From contig CM046874.1 of assembly GCA_025667525.1 (NCBI GenBank), positions 661,930,963-661,994,962 of the forward strand: DNA of 64,000 nucleotides. Reading direction: 5' to 3'. Made by a program: the position numbers and the translations under genes. The first letter of the stretch is position 1, and each line of letters begins with the position of its first letter. This document shows, piece after piece, positions 41,415 to 51,561 of the stretch. This DNA comes from Glebionis coronaria. Taxonomy: Eukaryota > Streptophyta > Magnoliopsida > Asterales > Asteraceae. Below the pieces are notes generated by a model, which searched no databases, was not told the origin of the DNA, and worked only from the letters and a program-made list of their open reading frames with translations.

Positions 41415-42080
41415 CTTCTGCATTAACAATTGCACTATCTTTATGCAGAAGTTCTTCAATTTTTGAAGGATTATCTTCGTTGGGGAATATGTATGTCTGT
41501 CTTAGTTTCATCCTAAAATTCCTAAGAAGTCGACCAAGACGAGTCATAACAAGTTTATTGACTATCGGTTCAACAACAAAAAATAGCTGCCAGTATTAAC
41601 ACAATGTTGTTAATTAGTTGTACATAATGTAAGTGTATATATAAACTTATAATGTGCTGGTTTATAAAATAGTATATATGTACCACGATTTCTTCCCATA
41701 ATTTGTCTCTCGATTCTTTACAGACCAACTTCCAGGACATAACCTTCAAACCTATGTGCTCACGCACTAGGTCTCCCAAAAAACTTGAAAATATTGACCT
41801 ACTTGACCTTGTTAGTCTATTTAATGCATCAAATGATACACTGATCTTTGTTGCACCAGGTTTTGTAAATCGGTTGCAAAACTTATGTAGCCTAGGTATG
41901 CCCCTTGTAGGATATTTCGGCTTAATATCGTTGTTTATGCCTTCGTCTTCACTATCAGAATACGTCTATGATATATAATCGTCATTCTCAAGATCTGAAA
42001 AGACAGAATCATCCAAATGAAGATCATACTCATCTCCATTTTCCACCTAATGATCAATAAGATCGGATGGAATTTCCATG
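41415..42080 (-). pseudogene. N-terminal exons of CACTA Ptta/En/Spm-type gene
   Basis: Minus-strand ATG near 42078 starts MEIPSDLIDH. Two exons: about 42080-41684 (donor GTACAT) and 41586-41415 (acceptor TGGCAG), which continues past TE2 at 17266. The first has an acidic stretch, then SSFLGDLVREHIGLKV and KESRDKLWEEIV. The second has LGRLLRNFRMKLRQTY and NAEEW. The order (FLG..R, then LW..V, then a Lys/Arg-rich block, then W..FV) is that of the Ptta/En/Spm transposase family (Pfam Transposase_24). In-frame TAG codons after DH and after DYIS show it is dead. Confidence 0.75.
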
Positions 42081-43010
42081 ATTTGTTAGCAGGTAATGTG
42101 TAAAAGAAAGAAAGTCTAAATGATAGAAGTAAATGAGATAAAAGAGTTGATTTTTTAATGGATTAAACATTATTTTTTGGAGAAAAAACTTTCAATTATG
42201 GAAACTATCAAGATATTGATTTAATTAGAAGATTTTAAATATTTTGGATGAATTTTTGCCTCCAAAATTTTTATAGAGAAACGAAATATTTAATTTTTTG
42301 GAATTTGGCTCAAAAACTGATTTTTGGCTCCAAAATTTTTTTAGGCAAGGCCTGGTTTGATTTTAACATATTTTGTATACTAAAAACCCCCAAATCGACC
42401 ATTAATGGTAGTACATGCAATTTAAAATTATTTAATAATCTGAAATTTACATAATCAAATATGGTTTAAGAACAAGCACCATGTTGAGTCGCTGCGATAG
42501 TTGTTGCGATAATCTTTGAGAGACACTGGGTTGATACACATCGTTACCTAAAAATTTAAGTAGAAATGGTGACAAGACGGTCCGATAAACATAGTTAAAT
42601 TACAGGAAATATTCATAATTACATATATGTGTCATTGCATACAAATAATAGCAAATTGTACCAAACAAAAAAGGTTAAAGGGAGCAGGTGACATTCATGA
42701 ACGAAACACAAAATAAAATCTTGTTTTTCTTATTTGCTATAATATATTATATATAACGACGTGACATCAACATAAAACCTCCTTTTTTCCCTTGCCCTTG
42801 CCGTTACTCCCGCTCTACTGTGCTGCAATCCTTGTTCCAAGCTGTTAATCAACAACTTAGTTGTCTTCATCGCTAGAGTCATATAAAGGCCTTAGTTTCT
42901 ACCAATCTTTTTTGGTCCAGTGCTCCTAGATCAACATAACATGTGTTAAAAAACAATTAATGGTATAAAGGTATACATCAATAGCGACTAACAAATAACA
43001 ACTTTAGTTA
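42081..43010 (-). other. Upstream CACTA sequence, mostly non-coding
   Basis: AT-rich. A possible minus-strand exon at 42860-42930 reads HWTKKDW, stop, KLRPLYDSSDED; nothing else recognised. No subterminal repeats here, so the transposon end lies further right. Confidence 0.4.
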
Positions 43011-43011
43011 T

Positions 43012-43541
43012 ACCCTGTTTGGAATGTGTAACTCTTCATCCGAAGAATCTTCTTCCACCTCATCAGTAGCTTCTACAGCCTTCTTACTAGAGGGACCATA
43101 AGAGGGAGAATGATAGGGACCGTAACCGGGACGATCAGCAGGACAATAACCTGGAGGATGAGAGGGCCAACAACCGAGACGATCAGAGGGATCATAACTG
43201 GGAGGATGAGAGGGAGGAGGACACTTTCTAGTGGAACAACTTGTTACACCTGTAACCGGACTCTGCTTTTTAAGGGTTGGGCCAAATTCAACACCAGGGG
43301 AACCAAAACAAGGAGGATGAGAGAGACCATGACTGGGACGATCAAATGAACTAAAACCTAGAGGATGAGAGGGCCAACGATCGGGACGATCAGAGGCAGC
43401 ATAACCAAGAGGATGTGAGGGAGGAGGACGCTTTCTAGTGGAACATCTAGTTACACTCGTAATAAAACTCTATTTCTTAGGGCTTGGGATAAATTCAACA
43501 CTGGGAGAACTAAATGATGAACTATAAACATCTGAAAACAT
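43012..43541 (-). pseudogene. Pro/Ser-rich exon with internal duplication, CACTA-associated
   Basis: Minus strand, from MFSDVYSSSFSSPSVEF near 43541 to DSSDEELHIPN followed by a GTATAA donor. About 175 codons with a single TAG (after SPKK). The protein is an internal tandem duplication of about 78 residues: each half begins with GVEF/SVEF and a KK motif, then CSTRK(R/C)PPPSHP, then HPxGY-DRP repeats. Unknown function; a likely upstream exon of the CACTA gene from strand and spacing, though a separate gene is possible. The acidic tail DEVEEDSSDEE resembles disordered nuclear protein regions. Confidence 0.5.
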
Positions 43542-44304
43542 GTATATGTTAGGGATATTAAAATATCATATACTTACAGGTTGTTTGTTAAACATATTGT
43601 AAACTATGCTATTAAACATCAAACCTATTAATAAATGAAGGGTAAACACTAAACTCAAATCAAACGTAATTAAAAGAAAAGCATACACGATTTCCAATCA
43701 GACTAAAGCCTAACCCTATAAGAAACTTACAAATACTGAGATTCATCATAATATTTAAAATGCATAATAATGATTGTTGAAGTTACCTTCTTCGCCATAC
43801 ATCATGATTGGTTTTATTGACGATAATCGTATACAGTGGTGGTGGTGGTGGTTTAATCGCTTCTTGGAACACTCTGGGGCAATGTGTGTGATTTGGGGCC
43901 GATAGATCCTAAAAAATCGGTTATTAGTATCACACAATTATTGGTTAGCCATAAGTTTTTTTTTGTAAGTTTATTTAATTTAACAAAAGTTTTTAACTTA
44001 TATAAAACTTTTATTAATTAAATTTTATAATTAATACTAAGTAAATGCAAATTTTTAATCTAAAGTTTATATTGATAAATTTTTTAATTAAAACAATACC
44101 TTTAAACATAAATTAACTACATAATTTATAGACATGGTGTTATAATCATGTTTGACATCGGAACGTTTTATCAAAATTACTTAGGTTTATTAAATATGAT
44201 TATTCAACAAATAATATAACGTGGTTGGAACTTAAGTTAGTAGTATCATCGTTAACATCATTTGAAAATGAGAACATCATTAGAGTATCGTTGTATACCA
44301 TATT
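43542..44304. other. AT-rich spacer
   Basis: No gene recognised. It has a short GGT run near 43840 and AT-rich sequence at 43960-44200. This is the interval in which a CACTA end could hide, but no CACTA-like terminus was found. Confidence 0.45.
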
Positions 44305-44985
44305 AGTAGTATCATCGTTTCACATGATATGAGTCAATAGGGTATCGTTTCACATGATATGAGCCAGCTGGGTATTGTTTTATACCATATGAGTTGATAT
44401 GGTATGATTTCACATGATACGAGTCGATAGGGTATCGTTGTATACCGTATGAGTCGATAAGTTATCATTTCAAATGATACGAGTCGAGAGGGTGTCGTTT
44501 CACATGATATGAGTCGATCGGGTATCTTTCTATATCGTATGAGTCGATATGGTATCATTTCACTAGTCGATAGGGTATCGTTTCACATGATATGAGTCGA
44601 TAAGGAATCGTTTCACATGATATGAGTCGACTGGGTATCGTTGTATACCAAATGAGTCGATAGCGCATCGTTTCACATGATATGAGTCGATAAGGTATCG
44701 TTTCACATGATATGAATCGCTCGGGTATCGTTGTATACCATATAAGTCGATAGGTTATCACTTCAAATGTTACGAGTCGATAGGGTATCGTTTCACATGA
44801 TATGAGTTGATCGAGTATGGTTGTATACCATATGAGTCGATAGGTTATCATTTCAAATGATACGAGTCGATAGGGTATCATTTCACATGATATGTCTCGA
44901 TCGCGTATCGTTGTATACCATATGAGTCGATAAGTTATCATTTCAAATGATACATGTCGATAGGGTATCGTTTCAAATGATATAT
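44305..44985. repeat. 30-bp minisatellite with 90-bp higher-order unit
   Basis: About 22 copies of a degenerate 30-bp unit, core GGGTATCGTTTCACATGATA then GAGTCGATA. Three variants alternate (TTTCACATGATATGAGTCG, TTGTATACCATATGAGTCG, TTTCAAATGATACGAGTCG), giving a period near 90 bp. Because 30 is a multiple of three, the minus strand stays open for 150 codons with decapeptide repeats (IPYRLISCET); I regard that as a by-product. Confidence 0.9.
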
Positions 44986-46165
44986 AATAACCCGAACTTT
45001 GCGTCATTATTTTACACTAACTATGTAACGGATTTTGAATTCCTAAGTAATGATAAATATTGTATTGTTTGACGGTTTTAGCTGAAACCGGTAATGTGTG
45101 GCTATAATTAATCGTTTTGCTGATTGAAGAGTACTAATAGTGATCACGATGCCAATGGATGCCCAAATATTATATTTTGATATCGATTATTATTTGAGAT
45201 TTCTAAATTTTTTATTTCATTGCGTATTAAGTCGAGTTGAACTTCACTATTTTGTTTTATGTGCGTTTAATTATTAAAATGATCGATTTAACAAACGAGA
45301 TTTATATTTTTATGAAGCCAGGATGAAACCCGACTCTCGTAAATATTTTTAAAATTGATTGGTAGTTATTTCTCGCTTTTTGAACTAATATTTACATTTT
45401 AGTCCAAAACTATCAACAAGTTACAAAAACAACCCTCACCCACCATATATAATTCAAAATTTTACACACACAACACTTTATAAAAAAAATTACATAGTTT
45501 TCTCCTCCCACCCTCCCCTATCATGTGACCTTCATCAACAAACACCCCTTTGATCATTGATTTCTACCTCGATTAAACCTAATCTGAACAAAGTCCCATT
45601 ATAGAAATTTAAAGGTAATGATTTTGGTATAAAAATCTTTCATATGCAAGAACATTTTTTTTCAAAATTATTTCTTGAAGAATTTTGGTTGTTTGATCTG
45701 TTTTTATGAATGGTATATGATGTTTATGATCATATTCATAGTTTTTGGTTGTTGCATGTATTATTTTTGAAGTGGGTTTTGAAAGTATGGATCATGCAAG
45801 TGAATCTAAGGTGTTATGAGATGTTAGGAATGATTTATATAGGTTAATTTAAGGTTTGATGATGTTAAAAATGGGTCAAATGGGTTTTGGTATGATTTTT
45901 AAAATTGTATTTTACATCAGTAAGTTTGAAGGCAAATCTGCCAATTTTAGGTTTGAGTAGAAGTTGGGATGATAGGATATTGTTGTAGTAGTCGTCGAGA
46001 CGCTCGTTTTGATATAAGATAGAGTTTCTAACTCATAACGAGGAAGGAGTTACACTAGTTTGAATATTTGTGTACCAGGAGATACGTATCGACACAATAT
46101 AAAAATGCTGTTGACAATGGGTCAAATCTCGGGGACTATAAGTTGAGTTATATAAATATTCATGG
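44985..46165 (+). mobile_element. 5' part of a third Tekay-like LTR
   Basis: It aligns by eye with the TE1 LTR start: GACGGTTTTAGCTGAAACCG, then AGTGATCACGATGCCAATGG, later TGTACCAGGAGATACG and ATCTCGGGGACTATAA, equivalent to 4503-5640. It is cut at 46165 by copia B; the remainder should lie beyond the right edge of the window. The exact start is uncertain by a few bases (TATAATAACCCG at about 44984). Confidence 0.75.
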
Positions 46166-46680
46166 TGTTGATCCCAAACTTAGATCGATTTAGCTTGTGT
46201 AAACGAGATTAAATCAAGTTAAAAACATAGAGAAACTTTGTTGTGTATAAAACAATTTAAGTATTATGCGGAATTAATACTCAAACAAGAACACACATAC
46301 AATTGTAAAACAAACTTTCACTTGATTGATTAGAACAAACTTGCTTACAATGAAAGTGTTAAATATATCAAAACTTATATGAAACAAAACCTAAAGGTCT
46401 TCTTTTATAGACATAAGAAGCCTTGTACAAGAGTCTACGTATCAGCTATTCTAGGTAAAGATAAATATAGAAAATACATTGTTGATCCTATCTTTACTAG
46501 AAACAAACTAGAAACATAATACGCGTAGACTATAACTTTCTATCAGTGCTTGACTTCAACCTATCAACTCTTGACTTCTTCCTGTCAACACTTGATATGT
46601 CAACGCTTGTTTTCTTCTTATCAACGCTTGTTTTCTTCTTGTCAGCGTTTAAGTGTACTGGCTACATTTTATTCCCAACA
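46166..46680 (-). repeat. Copia B 3' LTR
   Basis: 515 bp; minus-strand ends TGTTGGGAATAAAA and GGGATCAACA. TATAAAAG on the minus strand at 46402-46409. Near its 5' end lies a cluster of (G)TCAACGCTTG / GTCAGCGTT words (46583-46650). Confidence 0.88.
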
Positions 46681-46696
46681 ATCCTCCCCTAAACTT
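46681..46696 (-). other. Copia B polypurine tract
   Basis: Minus strand AAGTTTAGGGGAGGAT, identical over 14 bases with the copia A tract, directly next to the LTR. Confidence 0.9.
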
Positions 46697-46732
46697 GATA
46701 TCTACTCTATCAATCAAGTTTCTGAATAAAAT

Positions 46733-49700
46733 TTAAGAACTAGGAGGAATCTTACAAATCTTATCATATTGGTAATAAACATGCCTAATCAAATCTTTGG
46801 CCACGTCACTTGAATAGTCAATCTCCAGCTGTGTTGTCTTCATCTTGTCCAAAACTTCTTTGGACATGGGATACTCAGCATCTACAAGAAGATACTCAGC
46901 AAACTTTGTAGAACTCAAATAATACACACCAGCAGCTGAATACAAACGCCATTGAAGTCCACTGATATCATCCTCAAGATCCTTCCAAACAGGATCTTCT
47001 TCTTCTGGTGCACACATTCTCTTGAATGTTAACCAAAGCGTTATTCCATTGACTGAAGTAGGTGCTTCAGTCTCATACTTGGCCATCGACAACCTCCAAA
47101 GGTCTGCCAAGTCTTCCCTATCCATACTTGCAAAGACAGACATAAGAGTAGTAAATGTGTGTACCTCTTTCCCATATCTGCCAATCATCCAAAACCCATT
47201 TGCATCTTCTTCATAGCTAATGATAGGGTTTCTGGCATCAAGAGGTAACACTTGTACCATATCTAAAGCTTCCATGGGTGAGAGCTTAATGCTCCTTCTA
47301 AGAACAGCTTCACTAGGATTCACTTTATTTAAACCTTTAGGAAATTCAAGTGGAACTCCCTTCTTCAAAGGCCTTGGAACAATCATTGCCTTTTGAATCA
47401 CCATCTCTTCTGCAAGTTCTTCTCTCCTTTCATCTGAGAGAAGTCTGATAGTATTCATTTCCTGCACTCTGGCCTAAATGGTATAAGCCTTATACTCTAA
47501 TTCTTCAAAGGATAATCCCTGCAATTTCTTGAAGGTCCATCCAGTTCCATGACATCTGAGTAACATGTAGTAAAGCTCCCTTCTATCCCTCTTCAGCAGT
47601 GAGAAAACATTGCTAGCCTTATGCTTCAGAATTCCCTTGCAGTCTCTTTGAACTCTTAGAAGAATCTCCAATCCCCAAATTTGGTCTGAAATTGTCATAT
47701 CTGGATTCTCCATAATCCTATTCTCCCAAGCATGGTACATCTGAGCAACTTCTGGCATATCATAATCTACTTGTAATTTTAACTCTCTAAGCTTCTCTCT
47801 TGCCAAGTCATCACCATGTTCAAGTCTTTCTGGTTGTTCAATTATCATAACACTTGAATCTGAACTCCCTTCATCACTTCCTTCTTGTTCCTCAGAAGTA
47901 ACAACAAATGGTGATTCACCAACCTTCTTCATTTCTTGTTCCACAAGTTATGCAGCCAACCTTGAATCAAACTCTACTTGTGCTGCATCCTTTGGAACTT
48001 CTACTTCTACCATGATTCCTTTACCCTTATCTAATGGATCAATGATGGTTAAAGATGATGATGGTACCTGTGAAGACACTTCTTTGATGATAGCTTATCA
48101 CTAGAATACATTAACCATATCTGTAGGTCTGTCAACGCTCAAATTATGTGTATCAGTGCCCAACTTACTCTTGTCAGCACTTGGGGTGTTAGCGTTTAAA
48201 TTTTGCTTGTCAACGCTCACCTTACTTGTCTCAGCGCCTCTTGTTGACTGCTCCATCATTGCTGTAAAAGACAAGTTCAAGTTTGTAGGAGTAAACAAAG
48301 ATGTATCAAAACCTTGTTGCTTCTTCAATTCAGTGAGGGCTTCAGCAACACCCAAAGATTCTCCATCATGTGAGCCTTTGTCACTCACATGGATATGCTC
48401 ATCCTCCCCTTTGGAAGATTCCTCCATACCACACCTAGTGTTAGCATCCTCCAAAATAACAATCCTCTCCCTCAATTGCTTGAGTTCAAGGCCTTGTGTA
48501 CTGACTATTTGTACCAGGTCTCCATTTTGCTTTTGCAAGCTAATGCAGACAGCCATCAATTCCATCATTGTGTATGGTTCCAGTCTGCCCTCCTCTAGAA
48601 TGGGTATTTGACCTCCCAAATTAGAGTCATGGGGCATGGATGAGGTCTTAAAGATGTTTGGACTGGCTTGGCCTGCATCTAAGCTAGTACCAATAGTCCC
48701 AGCCTCATTTATAGCACCAACCACACTTGTGGTGGTGGTTCTCTCTGCAACATGGCTAGGACCACTAGAGGAAAACACTCCAGTAGTCCTTGGGCATTTA
48801 ATCAACCTATATTCAGGGGGTGTATAAGATGATGTAGATTGGGTGGTAGTTTGAAGGTTAAGGGGTGTTTGGGTCTGTGAAGGAAATGTGTCAACGTTTG
48901 GATTACTAGTGGCAACGCCAACATTTAATGTGTCAGCGTTGAAGGATTCTTGGTCAATTTCCATGTGTTGAGGTGAAGGTAGAGGTTCTGGTATTGGCTC
49001 AATTTGTGGTTGTGGGTCTGGTTGGGGTTGTGTTGTTGCAATAACAGCAAGCATAGCTTGGGTAAGGGGTAATTCACGGTGAGGGGGTGAGTTCATCTTA
49101 CTAAAAATATATTTCTTTTGCACAAGGATCTCATAAAAATCATCATGATGCCTTATGCAGTACCTTTGTTCATCAAAAACCATTTGTAAAAATCTAGGAT
49201 AAGCCAAAGTCATCTTATTCCCCTTGTTTTTACACATGCCATCAAAAATCAGTTTTGAAAAATAATACTTTTGCCCATTTGTAATGCACACAATTGCACT
49301 AGCAATAGATCTATTAATTTCGTTATGTGCAGTAAATTTGGGACTCAAACATTGAAGGATGACATGTACGAGGTACTTCCAGGCTGGGGGAAATTCTTGT
49401 TTATGATATTTATTTAAAGTACACTCATCAGGGAAAGGATACCCCAAAGCCCGAAGTCCTTGTTCTATTTCATTAACGGGGAGAGTAGTTATACCATCTG
49501 CATCATTAAGATGCAAAGCCTGGCGAACCAAGGCTTCAGTAACCACCCAAGTACGCCCATGAACAATAGCTGTTAATGTAGTCACATTATTAAGCGTTGA
49601 GTAACTAACAGTGTTCCAAAACTGTTTAATATGAGTGACAATGATTAGAGGAGCATGAGAAAGTGCATACCTAAGAGGAATTGCATTCAAATACGCCACC

Positions 49701-49810
49701 ATCTGAGTGTATTGTGGAAACAAAGTATCATCAGCCTCCAAATAAGCAATCATGTTGTGCTTACTCCTGAATCCCAATACCAAGTCACTTGGTTTAAACT
49801 TTGGTGCCAT
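46733..49810 (-). pseudogene. Copia B extra ORF (Sirevirus env-position protein)
   Basis: ATG at 49808-49810; one frame of 1026 codons to the TAG/TAA near 46733. N-terminal domain: YALSHAPLIIVTHIKQFWN, TWVVTEALVRQALHLND, AWKYLVHVILQCLSPKF and LAYPRFLQMVF. Middle: Pro/Thr/Ser-rich, then a Leu-rich coiled coil (GLELKQLRERIVILED). C-terminal domain: YMLLRCHGTGWTFKKL, MDREDLADLWRL and WRLYSAAGVYYLSSTKF. The first 569 codons are open. Then come three stops in a row (TAG TGA TAA, 48095-48103), another TAA near 47949, and TAG at 47474. It matches copia A domain by domain. The role is unknown; the location corresponds to env-like ORFs of Sireviruses such as SIRE1. No signal peptide or transmembrane segment is evident. 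Confidence 0.85.
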
Positions 49811-50208
49811 TGTTGAAGAAAGCTGTTTGTGAAAGATTGATGAAAGTTGAATTATAGGAAAAAAGTGTTAGACAAGAATATGATAGTACCCTGTTTAAAA
49901 ATAGGAGCCAAATATATAGGAGAGATAGGCACATGTGATTGGTCAAAAATACAGGAGCCAAATATATAGGAGAGATAGGCACATGTGATTGGTCAAAAAT
50001 AAGGCAAGTATTTTCAAAATATAATGATAAAAATATTGAAAAGAAAATAAGTTATCTTGTGCATTAATTAAAAGTTATCTACTCAAAAATTACCGCCCCA
50101 AAATTCGTCAAAAATAACAACTTGGTAGGTCCCAATGAGTGTCAACGGTCAAAAATAACCCATCAAAGCCCAACGGCTATATTCTTGTCAACGTTTGCAA
50201 AAGCCATG
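49811..50208 (-). other. Copia B spacer where pol should be
   Basis: About 400 bp. Contains a direct duplication (AGGAGCCAAATATATAGGAG-type, near 49904 and 49952) and GTCAACG words. No pol remnant seen. Confidence 0.7.
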
Positions 50209-51561
50209 TCAGCGTCTAAATTTGGTCTTGTCAATGCTGAAATTACCCTTGTCAGCGTTGAACCTAGGGTTTGCTACAGGAACCCATTGTCTATTAGACC
50301 ACATATTGGTCTTCTGAAAAGGTCTTTGTCCATAAGTATTAGACCCTTTTGAAAAGAATGGGGCTGGTCTAACAACTTGTGGACTTTGCTGAACAAAAGT
50401 TTTGGGTTTAACAGTGTTTGACTTTTTTGTCAGCGTTGACCTTGGAAGCGTTGACACACTTATAGGCTAAATGTGAAAAGATACCACAAGTATAACAGGC
50501 TTTTCTAGACATAACTATAGGTCTAGAAGAAAAGAAACCTGTTCCATTATCACTAATTTGGCTTTTTGGTGACCTAGATTGTCTATACATTTCTGCATAT
50601 TTAATACTAGGTTTTCTAACAACGTTTGAGCCAAGGTCAACAGTCTTGCGAGTGATTGGGTTTGTTACTTTGATAGGGGTAGACTCATTTGGACTATCAC
50701 TAAGCATGCCACCCTTGACAAACAAGGAAGGGTTGGCTTTCTTCCATTGGTCCAAATTAGTCAACTTCTGCCTATATTCTTCTACTGGGGTAAGGACTCT
50801 TGGTGGAGGAATAAATTCCTCTTCTTGGAGTTCTGGTAAACCAGTCCAAGATAAGTGCTTTCTTTGGACACCATAGAAGTCCCCAGCTGGTGGTGGAACA
50901 CCATCATACTCTTTCATCCCAATCCCAGTGTATCCCTAGAATCCCTTTGTTTACTAACACATTATTCTAGGGTTTGTGAGGCTTTATTAAATCTCTAAAT
51001 TTTAAGATCTACATTATCATTATTCTTAATAGCCTCATCTAACTTAGCCTGTAGTTCAGCATTGACCCTCTCCATGATGTTTCTAATATCAGTACTAGCA
51101 TTTAAATCATGTTTTAAGATACTAATTTTATCTTTTAGGTCGAGCTCCATTTTCTTATACTCAGTTACAGTTTTTTCAATTTGAGTAAGAGCAAGTTGAT
51201 AGTTAGACAACTTGTATCTCTCATTACTCACATTTGTTGACAATCTTAAAACCTCTTTGTTAAGTCTTTTAGTATTTAAACGACAACCCTTACTACAAAA
51301 GCATCATCATATACCTCATTGTCTGATGAAGATGAGAAGTGTGCCATGAGAGCATAGTGAACATGCTTTTCTGATTCCATCTCAACAACCAAAGCTTTAT
51401 TCTCTTCCTCATCCTTAGCCAAATAACTCCAATCCCATCCAACACCATCAATTTCTTGCATTGCAACCATGGCCTTGGGATCCTGAGCCTTAACAATTTG
51501 GCTTGAGGGTTTTCCAGCATCAGATCTTCTTGGAGATCTGCATTCTCTCATAAAGTGTCCC
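50209..51561 (-). pseudogene. gag: Copia B gag, C-terminal two thirds, broken
   Basis: Reading from the break: GHFMRECRSPRR (second half of a CCHC knuckle), then the block IDGVGWDWSYLAKDEEE and ALMAHFSSSSDNEVYDD typical of Asteraceae copia gag, then a coiled coil (TQIEKTVTEYKKMELDL), a second knuckle CYTCGIFSHLAYKC (50497-50540 region), and a basic Gln/Pro tail. Frames are broken near 51276, 50995 and 50457. The coiled coil and second knuckle follow the same order as in copia A. The N-terminal capsid part is beyond the Athila insertion, outside the window. Confidence 0.85.

Larger units (their letters stand above)
46166..51561 (-). mobile_element. Copia B: pol-less Sirevirus-type element, 3' part
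   Basis: Minus strand. 3' LTR 46166-46680, polypurine tract, extra ORF (49810 to 46733), then gag pieces (50209-51561) with no protease, integrase, reverse transcriptase or RNase H between them. The 5' end of gag, the primer site and the 5' LTR were separated by the Athila insertion at 51562. The likely target duplication is CATGG (46161-46165), unverified because the other end is outside. Confidence 0.88.

Noticed and set aside
43840..43860. GGTGGTGGTGGT before TTTAA as the right CACTA terminus
   Set aside because: It does not mirror CACCAGTACG beyond the GGTG and no subterminal repeats lie next to it.
44334..45007. Two minus-strand ORFs with decapeptide repeats, as a repeat protein gene
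   Set aside because: The frame is open because the 30-bp unit is a multiple of three. There is no start context, splice signal or variation pattern of a gene. Kept only as a repeat.
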